A stretch of DNA of 26,084 bases from a virus, in IMG/VR virus record IMGVR_UViG_3300048556_000194, positions 1 through 26,084 of that record, one strand, 5' to 3'. The notes beneath the pieces are model-generated. The model was not told the origin of the DNA. It was given only the letters and a program-made list of their open reading frames with translations, and did not search any database. A program made the translations under genes and the position numbers. Below, piece by piece: positions 1 through 6,716 of the stretch; position 1 is the stretch's first letter; every line of letters starts with the position of its first letter.

Positions 1-151
1 AAACATTTGATGCACCAAGTTCTTCGCATATTGATAATGATGTTAGTGTTTTGCCAGTACGAACCTCCATTTGCAAATAAAGCAAACGATGGTCTGCAAT
101 GATGTCAACACCACGCCTTACAATATCCTTTTGATAATCTCTTAATTCCAT
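1..151 (-). CDS. DNA helicase, superfamily 2, N-terminal part (runs off the window)
   Basis: Fifty codons are visible from an ATG at 151 to the window edge, with no stop. The protein begins MELRDYQKDIV, a Q-motif-like start, and has a Walker A-like loop EVRTGKT at about residues 34-40. That arrangement fits a DEXD/H or SNF2-type ATPase that unwinds or translocates on DNA, common in phage replication modules. The ATG follows the TAA of the primase-helicase gene with no base between, so the two are translationally coupled. The helicase motifs that would separate SNF2 from RecQ or UvsW types lie outside the window. Confidence 0.75.
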   Translation of the reverse strand, partial: MELRDYQKDIVRRGVDIIADHRLLYLQMEVRTGKTLTSLSICEELGASNV

Positions 152-2476
152 TTAAAAAGGTAAATCGTAATCTATCATGAACCATCTATCACCATTAGTA
201 TGTCCTTCAGTATATTCACCGCCAATATAGTTTGCATACTTCTTAACCCAAATGTTGAATTTCTTTTGTGTTAACCATTTCTTATAATCTTGATAGTCGT
301 TCACAAACTGGTCATACATATTGCGTTTATTTAATCTAATATTAAACAACTCAGTTCCATCATAATTGCACCACTCATAAAACTCTTGTGATGTTTCAGA
401 TATGAATTTACGCAATTTGATATTCTTGGCATTGGTTTGTTTTATTAGTTTATGTGTAAAATATAATTGAATGCAACCAACCATGTAATTGTCAAATCTT
501 GCATACTCATCTTCATCCCAGTCATCAAATAATGTACGACCAAAATCATCATATGGTGTTAAATCACTATTATAATATTGAGCCACCTCAACTTCATGCC
601 TTCTTCGGTCATGGCTATTCCCTTCACCTTTAATTGCATAGTTAGTTGAAATCAACATCTTTGGTGATTCCTCAACACCAAGTTTAATTGCATCCTTTCC
701 TTTACGTTCCAATGTTATTCCTTCAGTAACCAAACTAAACTTTGATTCAAAATCAAAATTCTTTTTTACATCATCAAAGACCAGGATTTGCGTGTCTTGA
801 CTTATGGTTTGATATGGAAACGATTTCTTATCATCAAACGATTTACCATCTAATATGCCAACCCTTCTGATTTCTTTTAACCCCTGAACAAATAACCCTT
901 TTCCAGTGCCACCCTCAGGATTGTCACTAATCACTTCATCATTTAGTATTATAGCTTTATTGTCAATCTTATTCTTATAGGTATGTAATAAATAACCAAT
1001 TGTACATTCAATGGATAATGGTTCACCGCTGGATATGTTATTTATAAACTTTTGATAATCGTTGTCAATCTTATCATTTTCATTAAAATCCCTATCAATG
1101 ATCTGGTTCTTCCATATGTACCCATTGACATTCACATACTCATTTAAAAACACTTTGTCCTTTGTAACTTCCAAAATACCATTTCTAAATGCAATGAATG
1201 ATTTGTGTTGTGTATCATTCAACATCATTAGGTCAATTGTTTCAAGTATGGTAAGGAATGAATCAGTAAACAAGTTTTGATATGTTGCCACATATGAATA
1301 AACATCAATCTCATTATTGTCCAATAGATAAGATAAAACAAAATCTTTTATTATTTCAGTTGATGTTTCACTAACAATGTTTGATTGTATTTTTACGAAT
1401 GATGGTTTAAGACTATCTGCAAAAAAGAACTTTTTAAATCCATTCCTTTCTAAAAACAATTTATACTTTAATGGATCAATCTTAATATTCTGCTTCTTAT
1501 CATAAAACCAAAAATCATCATGCTCCGATTCATGAGATATTTGTTCATATACCTCACCATTTATGTTGTGCAGTTCTTGCACCTTTTCCTTTCCATACTT
1601 TAAATCCTTTTTAATACTATCTATTTTGGACCAATCTTCAAAATACTTACATCCAAATTGCCGAATACGATATGCACTTTTAATTGTGTTCTTTGTTTCA
1701 TCTTCACTAAACTCACCATAAACAACATTGTTTAGTATGTAATTAACTGCATTTATTTCTTGAATACCATACTCACAAAACGCCGATGCAATGTCCAATA
1801 TAAAATTGTTACGTTCACCCTCAATAAAATCCTTTTGCCAATTAAACTTCATTATAAGTTCAATCTTTTTAAAATCATCATTGATTGGTATTGTTGGAAT
1901 CTTTTCAGCAATTAAAAAACCATCATCAACCAGCTTTGGATTGTATTGTATAGCTTCATAATTAATGTAAATATTTGGATCGTATGATTCGAAACAAACT
2001 CTATCAACGTTGCAATTAGCACCATCAAAATAGTCATAAAGATAATCCTTGTTAAACTGCTTAAAATATTGTTCATGTTCTTTGGCATTACATTTAGGTA
2101 TTGAAACAATGGCTTTATATCCATTTCGTGATGGTGACATAAAAACCGAAACAATATGTTTGTTTTGTTTCAATTGGTCAAACATCATATCCATCTTATT
2201 ATTTGGTATCTTATCAAAGTCCAGCACCATAAGACCACTATGTTCTTTTAGTCCTGACTTTTTACGTTGTGTAAATACACCACCAAAGATGATACAAGGT
2301 AATTGATTTTTAAGTTTGGAACGTGCATCACCATCTAATGTCATCATCTTATCAATGATGTTTTTTGACTTTCCTTCCTTTATTCTTTTGAGTGATTGGT
2401 CAAGTTGGACATCATAGGGCACATCCGATGACTTGAATAGTGATTTAAAGATTGAAATCTTTGTGTTTTTTATCAT
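152..2476 (-). CDS. Primase-helicase with BT4734/VirE-N-like N-terminus and SF3 helicase C-terminus
   Basis: A 774-aa replication protein expected to prime and unwind phage DNA. Residues 1 to about 180 look like the BT4734/VirE-N primase-like domain of Bacteroidota, with an acidic pair in VLDFD (84-88) and SPSRNGYK (114-121). Residues 220-275 resemble a primase C-terminal helical region. The ATPase part has Walker A GGTGKG (522-527), Walker B ILVFDD (564-569), sensor MLISTN (607-612) and an arginine-rich SHDRRRHEVE (621-630), as in D5/SF3 helicases. The start matches the usual family beginning. A promoter lies immediately upstream, leaving only a few leader bases. The C-terminus, DYDLPF, resembles the SSB tail. 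The order of activities is inferred from motifs; the family call is strong. Confidence 0.88.
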   Translation of the reverse strand: MIKNTKISIFKSLFKSSDVPYDVQLDQSLKRIKEGKSKNIIDKMMTLDGDARSKLKNQLPCIIFGGVFTQRKKSGLKEHSGLMVLDFDKIPNNKMDMMFDQLKQNKHIVSVFMSPSRNGYKAIVSIPKCNAKEHEQYFKQFNKDYLYDYFDGANCNVDRVCFESYDPNIYINYEAIQYNPKLVDDGFLIAEKIPTIPINDDFKKIELIMKFNWQKDFIEGERNNFILDIASAFCEYGIQEINAVNYILNNVVYGEFSEDETKNTIKSAYRIRQFGCKYFEDWSKIDSIKKDLKYGKEKVQELHNINGEVYEQISHESEHDDFWFYDKKQNIKIDPLKYKLFLERNGFKKFFFADSLKPSFVKIQSNIVSETSTEIIKDFVLSYLLDNNEIDVYSYVATYQNLFTDSFLTILETIDLMMLNDTQHKSFIAFRNGILEVTKDKVFLNEYVNVNGYIWKNQIIDRDFNENDKIDNDYQKFINNISSGEPLSIECTIGYLLHTYKNKIDNKAIILNDEVISDNPEGGTGKGLFVQGLKEIRRVGILDGKSFDDKKSFPYQTISQDTQILVFDDVKKNFDFESKFSLVTEGITLERKGKDAIKLGVEESPKMLISTNYAIKGEGNSHDRRRHEVEVAQYYNSDLTPYDDFGRTLFDDWDEDEYARFDNYMVGCIQLYFTHKLIKQTNAKNIKLRKFISETSQEFYEWCNYDGTELFNIRLNKRNMYDQFVNDYQDYKKWLTQKKFNIWVKKYANYIGGEYTEGHTNGDRWFMIDYDLPF

Positions 2477-2486
2477 ATTGTGGCTA

Positions 2487-2519
2487 CAAATTTATAATTT
2501 TTATTTTTAGACTAACAAA
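2487..2519 (-). promoter_or_regulatory. Bacteroidota-type promoter of the primase-helicase operon
   Basis: On the minus strand a TAAATTTG -7 box (2487-2494) lies 21 bases from a TTTG -33 element (2516-2519), matching the Bacteroidota pattern TTTG-N19-21-TAnnTTTG. Only ten bases separate the box from the ATG at 2476, so the mRNA should be nearly leaderless. The box continues as TTTGTAGC, shared with the promoter at 17495. Confidence 0.7.
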
Positions 2520-2528
2520 ACAAATCCT

Positions 2529-2667
2529 ATGTGTCCGCGTAAAACCCTGATTATCATATAGTTTAACGATTTAGGACACATTTATTTCCCAAGTGACCCC
2601 CCCCCTTAAAATAAAAATAATTTTTGTGGGGTAGCAATAAGGGAAAAAATCTTAAAATGCGTCCTAA
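2529..2667. repeat. Repeat cluster ATGYGTCCTAA with C9 tract, candidate operator or origin
   Basis: Three copies of one motif lie in non-coding DNA next to the primase promoter: ATGTGTCC at 2529-2536 (plus), ATGTGTCCTAA at 2571-2581 (minus) and ATGCGTCCTAA at 2657-2667 (plus, its end overlapping the stop of the next small gene). A weaker copy, ATGTCCTAA, is at 2793-2801. Between them are a run of nine C (about 2597-2605) and a stretch of A and T. Such clusters are typical of operators or replication iterons. Which one applies here is inference. Confidence 0.45.
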
Positions 2668-2822
2668 TTAATAAAATGTTTTATTGCTTTGTCCATTGAA
2701 CCATATGATTCCAAAACTTGCCATCCTAAATTTTCAATGTGCTTCTTTGAATAATGATCATAAGTTTCCAATCCTATTGATTGCAAATAAAAATGTCCTA
2801 AATCTTCGATTGTGTATTGCAT
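2664..2822 (-). CDS. Small hypothetical protein, 52 aa
   Basis: A short open frame from ATG at 2822 to TAG at 2664. The product starts MQYTIEDLGHFYLQSIG and ends KAIKHFIN; it is polar with several aromatic residues, no signal peptide and no recognised domain. It lies just downstream of the hairpin terminator at 2837-2864 and has no clear promoter of its own, so expression would depend on read-through. Codon content is like the surrounding genes. It may be real or chance; I do not recognise a family. Confidence 0.45.
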   Translation of the reverse strand: MQYTIEDLGHFYLQSIGLETYDHYSKKHIENLGWQVLESYGSMDKAIKHFIN

Positions 2823-2836
2823 AATGTATGTATATT

Positions 2837-2864
2837 AAAAAACCCCTCACCATATGATGAAGGG
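2837..2864 (-). terminator. Rho-independent terminator of the 81-aa gene
   Basis: Read on the minus strand, a 9-bp stem (CCCTTCATC with GGTGAGGGG, two G-U pairs) closes an ATAT loop over 2843-2864 and is followed by six T (2842-2837). It lies about 10 bases past the stop of the gene at 2875-3120. It resembles the terminator at 23045-23071: both read AAAAAACCC(C)TCAC on the plus strand. Confidence 0.8.
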
Positions 2865-2874
2865 TTTGTGTTAT

Positions 2875-3120
2875 TTATTTATTTAATTTTTCTAATGTTA
2901 CAGAATTATATTGTATTCCCTTTATCAGACCTACACCATATTCTAAAGTATATCTTGTACCGATTCCGTTTTGAATTACGTCAGCCCAGTATTTGTTAGA
3001 TTTTCTGTACTCATAATTTTTTGCTAATTTAAACTCAACAAAACTTTCAGTTATGTTTTTAGTTGTTTTGATTGATTCCATTAAATTTGATCCTTCGTAA
3101 AATGTAATTGTGTTGTTCAT
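2875..3120 (-). CDS. Moron-like hypothetical protein, 81 aa
   Basis: An 81-aa soluble-looking protein beginning MNNTITFYEGSNLMES and rich in Lys, Tyr and Asn; no domain recognised. It forms a complete transcription unit: a TATATTTG -7 box at 3149-3156, an A-rich leader of about 25 bases, the gene, then a terminator at 2837-2864. It faces away from the early operon across 121 bases. A self-contained unit of this sort is the mark of a moron, a gene carried by a phage and expressed independently of its lytic programme. Its leader and first codons (ATGAACAACACAA) resemble those of the gene at 23106-23483, although the proteins are unrelated. Function unknown. Confidence 0.75.
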   Translation of the reverse strand: MNNTITFYEGSNLMESIKTTKNITESFVEFKLAKNYEYRKSNKYWADVIQNGIGTRYTLEYGVGLIKGIQYNSVTLEKLNK

Positions 3121-3148
3121 TTTTGTTATTGTTTTTTTTATTATACTT

Positions 3149-3181
3149 CAAATATAGTATAAAAAAGTAATACAATGCAAG
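3149..3181 (-). promoter_or_regulatory. Promoter of the 81-aa moron-like gene
   Basis: On the minus strand TATATTTG (3149-3156) fits the -7 consensus exactly. A TTG (3178-3180, in CTTG) lies 21 bases upstream as a -33 element. The start point would be near 3143, giving a leader of about 22 A-rich bases with no Shine-Dalgarno sequence. Confidence 0.65.
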
Positions 3182-3216
3182 TTTTATTTTATTTTTTTTA
3201 TTGTAAAATATTTTTA

Positions 3217-3224
3217 TACATTTG
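3217..3224 (+). promoter_or_regulatory. Promoter (-7 box) of the early operon
   Basis: TACATTTG matches TAnnTTTG and is followed by CAGTTC; the first ATG of the operon is 17 bases downstream at 3242. The upstream DNA is almost pure T and A with no TTTG at 19-21 bases, so the -33 element is missing or weak. The site may need an activator. It lies back to back with the moron promoter at 3149-3181. Confidence 0.55.
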
Positions 3225-3241
3225 CAGTTCAATATAACAAC

Positions 3242-3385
3242 ATGAAAAAAAATATATTAATCTACTTTGCAACATACCTTCCATTTAGTTTGGTATTGTT
3301 TGCACTTAATTATTCAGTCATTGCAACTATTATGTTTGTCATTGGCATTGTTTCACTTTTAGAATATTACTATGACAGAATATGA
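3242..3385 (+). CDS. Small membrane protein, 47 aa
   Basis: A 47-aa frame from ATG at 3242 to TGA at 3385, first gene after the early promoter. After MKKN it is almost wholly hydrophobic, with two likely transmembrane segments (about 5-22 and 25-41) joined near LNYS, and a charged end YYYDRI. The next gene starts inside it at 3372. Small early membrane proteins in phages sometimes block superinfection or alter the envelope, but no family is recognised. Promoter position and the overlap support it as a real gene. Confidence 0.6.
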   Translation: MKKNILIYFATYLPFSLVLFALNYSVIATIMFVIGIVSLLEYYYDRI

Positions 3386-3542
3386 AAAAGCACAACTTCG
3401 TAAATTAGTTTATGATAAACTTGATGAACTACAAAAAATGTATGTTGATTATTATAATGATGACGAAGAACATTATTCCCCATCATTAAATATTAAATCA
3501 AAAATTAGAGAGTATCAAACTATTTTAGAAAAATTAAAATGA
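3372..3542 (+). CDS. Small hypothetical protein, 56 aa
   Basis: A 56-aa frame beginning MTEYEKAQLRKLVYDKLDEL and ending ILEKLK. It is highly charged and should be mostly helical, with a possible short coiled coil in the first 30 residues and an acidic patch NDDEEH near residue 30. It overlaps the previous gene by 14 bases and the next by 4 (ATGA at 3539), the coupling style of the whole operon. Family and function unknown. Confidence 0.6.
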   Translation: MTEYEKAQLRKLVYDKLDELQKMYVDYYNDDEEHYSPSLNIKSKIREYQTILEKLK

Positions 3543-3802
3543 AATTTCAAAACACAATATCAAAAGAACTCAAAGATATTTTAAAATGTTGCACATCTAT
3601 TTCTGAACGAATAAAGATTGCAGAGAAACACAACATCTCAATCCACACTCTTAACAGTGTGCTGGAGGGTAAACGAAATATCACATTTAACAATCACGAT
3701 GCTATATTGGAACTACTTGCACAAGCAATAAGCAATGCAAAGTCATTCCATATGTCATTGATTGATTATTTTCACGAAACAAAATACATTAAATTTATAT
3801 AA
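3539..3802 (+). CDS. Putative helix-turn-helix protein, 87 aa
   Basis: An 87-aa protein. Residues 22-50 (ERIKIAEKHNISIHTLNSVL followed by EGKRNIT) read like a HTH of the Cro/CI type: a helix, a turn at HNIS, a recognition helix, and a GKRNIT loop. The remainder is helical and may serve dimerisation. It comes early in the operon, is coupled by ATGA to the gene before, and lies two bases ahead of the SSB-like gene. A regulator of early transcription is a fair guess. The HTH assignment is by eye; the protein could also be a small replication accessory. Confidence 0.5.
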   Translation: MKFQNTISKELKDILKCCTSISERIKIAEKHNISIHTLNSVLEGKRNITFNNHDAILELLAQAISNAKSFHMSLIDYFHETKYIKFI

Positions 3803-3804
3803 AC

Positions 3805-4398
3805 ATGGCAATTTTAGCAACAACAAACCAAACAAAGAAAAGCATTGAAATCATTCCAGCTGGTTCATATCCAGCAAGATGTTATTCAATGATTCACATT
3901 GGCACTATTGAAGAAACATTCAATGGTGAAACCAAAGAACGAAACAAAGTCCGAATCACTTGGGAACTACCAACTGAAACAATGATATTCAATGAAGAAC
4001 GCGGTGAACAACCTCGTGTCATTGCAAAGGAGTTTACATTATCATTACACGAAAAGTCAACCCTTCGTGCATTCCTTGAATCTTGGCGTGGTAAATCATT
4101 TACTGACAAAGAAGCACAATCATTTGATGTGACCAACTTACTTGGTGTGCCTTGTCTTTTATCTATTACGCACAAAACATCAGGCAATGGCAAAACATAT
4201 GCAAACATTGCAAGTGTGTCCATGCTTCCAAAAGGAATGGATTGTCCTGATCAAGTCAACGATAAACAAGAACTGACTTATTCAGATTTTAAGCAAGAAT
4301 TATTTGATTCACTTCCTGACTTTATTAAGGAAAAGATTGTGATGTCAAAAGAATATCAATCATTAAATAAAGATACTGATGAACAACTCCCATTTTAA
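3805..4398 (+). CDS. Single-stranded DNA-binding-like protein, 197 aa
   Basis: A 197-aa protein resembling DUF669-type phage proteins that sit in replication modules. The body (PAGSYPARCYSMIHIGTIEE, then KVRITWELP, LGVPCLLSITHK and YANIASVSML) alternates strands as expected for an OB-like fold with a loop around residues 95-112. The C-terminus is acidic and ends DTDEQLPF, close to the SSB tail DDD(I/L)PF through which SSBs recruit partner enzymes. The primase-helicase ends DYDLPF, a similar tip. It is followed by a gene starting 20 bases inside its 3' end. Call rests on the fold pattern, the tail and context; no direct proof of ssDNA binding. Confidence 0.55.
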   Translation: MAILATTNQTKKSIEIIPAGSYPARCYSMIHIGTIEETFNGETKERNKVRITWELPTETMIFNEERGEQPRVIAKEFTLSLHEKSTLRAFLESWRGKSFTDKEAQSFDVTNLLGVPCLLSITHKTSGNGKTYANIASVSMLPKGMDCPDQVNDKQELTYSDFKQELFDSLPDFIKEKIVMSKEYQSLNKDTDEQLPF

Positions 4399-4771
4399 TG
4401 ATATAGCAAACAATGTAATTCAAGGGGTAACCGACCCCTTGATTGCATATGCAGAACTGAAAGAATACAAACGTGAGATTGACCAAGCAATTAAGGATAT
4501 TGAACCAATTGCATTGGATGAGTCAGAGAAATACGGCAAGTCCTTTGAACTGCATGGTGTAAAGTTTGAACGTAGGAATGGAGCAACACGATATGACTTT
4601 AAACACATTGAGCAATGGCAAATGATGCACCAAGACCTGAAGAACTTTGAAATGCAATCTAAACAAGCACTTGCAGCAATGAAGCATGGTGCAAATTATA
4701 TTGATGAACATGGTGAGCAAATACCAGTTCCAAAATTAACATACGCAAAAGATTCACTTATAACAAAATGA
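4379..4771 (+). CDS. Hypothetical early protein, 130 aa, coiled-coil
   Basis: A 130-aa protein, not recognised with certainty. Residues 20-45 (LIAYAELKEYKREIDQAIKD) and 75-100 look like amphipathic helices able to form a coiled coil; the middle has FELHGVKFERRNGATRYDF, two short strands. The arrangement recalls small replication or recombination accessory proteins such as the Gp157 group, but similarity is too weak to assign. It begins 20 bases inside the SSB-like gene and overlaps the DnaA-like gene by ATGA, so it should be co-expressed with both. Confidence 0.7.
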   Translation: MNNSHFNDIANNVIQGVTDPLIAYAELKEYKREIDQAIKDIEPIALDESEKYGKSFELHGVKFERRNGATRYDFKHIEQWQMMHQDLKNFEMQSKQALAAMKHGANYIDEHGEQIPVPKLTYAKDSLITK

Positions 4772-5193
4772 AAAATGTACACCCCTACTTAATACCAGCC
4801 TTTGATGTTTATGAGATAAACAAACAATTGTCTGACTATACAACACCTGATGCAATCAAATATCAGGTTGCAAAATATTATGCAAAGAAATCAATCATTA
4901 AACTATTGTATGGTGATGTGACTGCTAACGATATGAAGGATTTGATTCTTTCAAAGACACGCAAACAAGAAATCATTCGCCCAAGATATGCAACGATTTA
5001 TTTCTTGCGTAACATTTTAAACATTAAACTTGCAACCATTGGAAAGTTTATGGGTTTTCGTGACCACTCAACAATTATTCACGCATTAAAAACTTATGAA
5101 GACATATGTGAATATGACAAAGTATGTTTTGATGATCACGTAAATTTGTGTGCAGTTTTTAAAGTACCAAATAAAATCCAGTTTTTTAAATGA
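4768..5193 (+). CDS. DnaA domain IV-like DNA-binding protein, 141 aa
   Basis: Residues about 65-112 match the C-terminal DNA-binding domain of the bacterial initiator DnaA, including RPRYATIYFLRNI, LATIGKFMG and the signature FRDHSTIIHA (97-106; DnaA consensus GxRDHSTVxHA). There is no AAA+ ATPase: the protein is 141 aa, with an unknown 60-residue helical N-terminus. It could bind DnaA-box-like sites to place the phage primase-helicase, or compete with host DnaA. It is coupled by 4-base overlaps to both neighbours and lies beside the SSB-like gene, which supports a replication role. The domain call is firm; the role is inferred. Confidence 0.8.
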   Translation: MKNVHPYLIPAFDVYEINKQLSDYTTPDAIKYQVAKYYAKKSIIKLLYGDVTANDMKDLILSKTRKQEIIRPRYATIYFLRNILNIKLATIGKFMGFRDHSTIIHALKTYEDICEYDKVCFDDHVNLCAVFKVPNKIQFFK

Positions 5194-5438
5194 ACCCATT
5201 AATAAAATTATATTTGTTATCACTTGAAATGATTCCTTTGTTGGATGATGTCGAAATACAAGGCGTTAAAGTACAACGTGACATCAAACGTGTATCACGT
5301 ACCCTTGAAACATTTGTTTTGGATGCTTGTAACTTGCTTGAAAAACAAGATACAAAGAATGAAATCCATGACAAACTGGTGACAAACTTTAGTAAGTTAA
5401 TGGATAGTTTAACCGAAGAAAATATTGTAAATCTGTGA
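5190..5438 (+). CDS. Hypothetical protein, 82 aa
   Basis: An 82-aa protein, acidic to neutral, predicted mostly helical: a hydrophobic N-terminal helix (LIKLYLLSLEMIPLL), a short strand region around VEIQGVKVQRD, then two helices ending LTEENIVNL. No signal peptide or known motif is visible. It is coupled to the DnaA-like gene by ATGA and to the lysozyme-like gene by GTGA. Function unknown. Confidence 0.65.
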   Translation: MNPLIKLYLLSLEMIPLLDDVEIQGVKVQRDIKRVSRTLETFVLDACNLLEKQDTKNEIHDKLVTNFSKLMDSLTEENIVNL

Positions 5439-5824
5439 TTTATTTATTGTTTATTTATTTGATATTCCAACCCACATCATCATCTGATGGTGTGGTAAGG
5501 AGTAATTCATTGGTCGATGCAGTGATGTATGTTGAATCACGCAACAATCCAAACGCTTGGAACAAACGTGAAGATGCTTGTGGTGTTTTGCAGATAAGAC
5601 CAATAATGATTAAGGATGTAAATCGTATTTTAAAACGTAATCAATACACATTAAATGATAGATGGAATAAAACAAAATCCATTGAAATATTTTATATTAT
5701 ACAAGAATACTATTCACCCAACGGAACACCTGAACGCATTGCACGTGTTTGGAATGGTGGACCAAATGGATACAAGAAACCCCAAACACTTGCCTATTGG
5801 CACAAAGTCAAACAACAATTATGA
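5435..5824 (+). CDS. Secreted lysozyme/transglycosylase-like protein, 129 aa
   Basis: A 129-aa protein with a hydrophobic N-terminal segment (residues 2-13) that should act as signal peptide or anchor. The rest fits a goose-type or SLT transglycosylase-like fold: a candidate catalytic Glu34 in VESRNNP, GVLQIRP (50-56) and ARVWNGGP (103-110), the usual motif set of enzymes that cut the glycan strands of peptidoglycan. It starts with GTG overlapping the previous stop. It lies in the early operon next to a DNA methyltransferase, away from holin and amidase on the opposite strand, which is unusual. It may serve lysis, entry or envelope remodelling. Confidence 0.72.
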   Translation: MIYLLFIYLIFQPTSSSDGVVRSNSLVDAVMYVESRNNPNAWNKREDACGVLQIRPIMIKDVNRILKRNQYTLNDRWNKTKSIEIFYIIQEYYSPNGTPERIARVWNGGPNGYKKPQTLAYWHKVKQQL

Positions 5825-6465
5825 AGATATTAAACTTATATGCTTGTCTTGGTGGCAACCGATACAAATGGAACGAAGTCAAAGATGACATTGAAGTGAC
5901 TGCAGTTGAACTTGATCCTGAAGCTGCACGATTATATCAAGAACGTTTTCCAAATGACAAGGTCATTGTTGCAGATGCTCATCAATATTTATTAGACCAC
6001 TACAAAGAATTTGATTTTATATGGTCATCCCCACCTTGCCCAACACACTCAAGGTTACAAACTTCTCTCAAAACAAGGGCAAAGATGAAATACCCAGATA
6101 TGAAATTATACCAAGAGATTATTTTTTTAGACAATTTTTTTAATGGTAAGTATTGTGTTGAAAATGTAATACCTTTTTATGAGCCATTAATACCAGCAAA
6201 AAAACGTGGTAGACATTTGTACTGGACAAACTTTAATTTACCAAACGTATTAAGTGATAAAAAAAATCCAGATTTTACAAGGGTAAAAAATCAAGTTAAA
6301 GTAATGTCAGAATATCACAACTATGATTTTACCAAATACAAAGGAAAACAACCAGTTTCTAAAATGGCAAATAATTTAGTTCATTACGAAGCTGGTAAAA
6401 CTATCTTTGAAACTGCACTTGGTATAATCTCTAAACCTAAAACAACACAAACATCATTATTATGA
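5821..6465 (+). CDS. C5-type cytosine DNA methyltransferase, 214 aa
   Basis: Likely transfers a methyl group from SAM to cytosine in DNA, protecting phage DNA. Motif I is degenerate (LNLYACLGGNRYKW, 4-16); VELD (29-32) fits the SAM-binding acidic residue; SPPCPTHSR (70-78) contains the catalytic Cys73; VENV (113-116) is motif VI; KKRGRHLYWTNF (127-138) is motif VIII. At 214 aa it is shorter than typical bacterial enzymes and has little room for a target-recognition domain. The ATG at 5821 overlaps the previous stop (ATGA) and begins exactly at motif I; an in-frame ATG at 5749 would add 24 residues that only reflect the other frame. No restriction partner is visible. Confidence 0.8.
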   Translation: MKILNLYACLGGNRYKWNEVKDDIEVTAVELDPEAARLYQERFPNDKVIVADAHQYLLDHYKEFDFIWSSPPCPTHSRLQTSLKTRAKMKYPDMKLYQEIIFLDNFFNGKYCVENVIPFYEPLIPAKKRGRHLYWTNFNLPNVLSDKKNPDFTRVKNQVKVMSEYHNYDFTKYKGKQPVSKMANNLVHYEAGKTIFETALGIISKPKTTQTSLL

Positions 6466-6716
6466 AATACTACATCATTACACTTGGATTTGCATTGATC
6501 GTTGCGTTATTAATCATTAATGATTTAACACGCAATAAACAAGAAATAATACAACCGCCTATCCTAACCAATACAGACACTATTTATTTACAATTGGATA
6601 GTTTAGAAAAACAATCCGATACAATCAAACTATATTATGAAAGAAAAGTTTCTAATTATCACATCCTTCCTTCTTCTGAACGTATTCGCTTATTCACAAA
6701 ACGCATTAATCGATGA
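6462..6716 (+). CDS. Membrane-anchored protein, 84 aa, possible inner-membrane spanin
   Basis: An 84-aa protein with one N-terminal transmembrane segment (about 3-21) and a short polar domain predicted to lie in the periplasm and to be partly helical (TIYLQLDSLEKQSDTIKLYY). The size and topology match an i-spanin, which joins inner and outer membrane at the end of lysis. It is coupled to the methyltransferase gene by ATGA, and the next gene starts 80 bases before its end in another frame, as Rz1 does in Rz. No sequence family is recognised, so the assignment is by architecture only. Confidence 0.55.
   Translation: MKYYIITLGFALIVALLIINDLTRNKQEIIQPPILTNTDTIYLQLDSLEKQSDTIKLYYERKVSNYHILPSSERIRLFTKRINR

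Noticed and set aside
2477-3241. Classical DnaA boxes (TTATNCACA) near the DnaA-like gene's possible origin
   Set aside because: None was seen by reading this stretch; only the ATGYGTCCTAA repeats stand out.
3894-4223. 109-codon minus-strand open frame opposite the SSB-like gene
   Set aside because: Antisense shadow within a packed plus-strand operon; no start signal.
5749-5820. Longer start of the methyltransferase
   Set aside because: The added 24 residues overlap the lysozyme-like gene in another frame, while the ATG at 5821 overlaps its stop and begins at the SAM motif.
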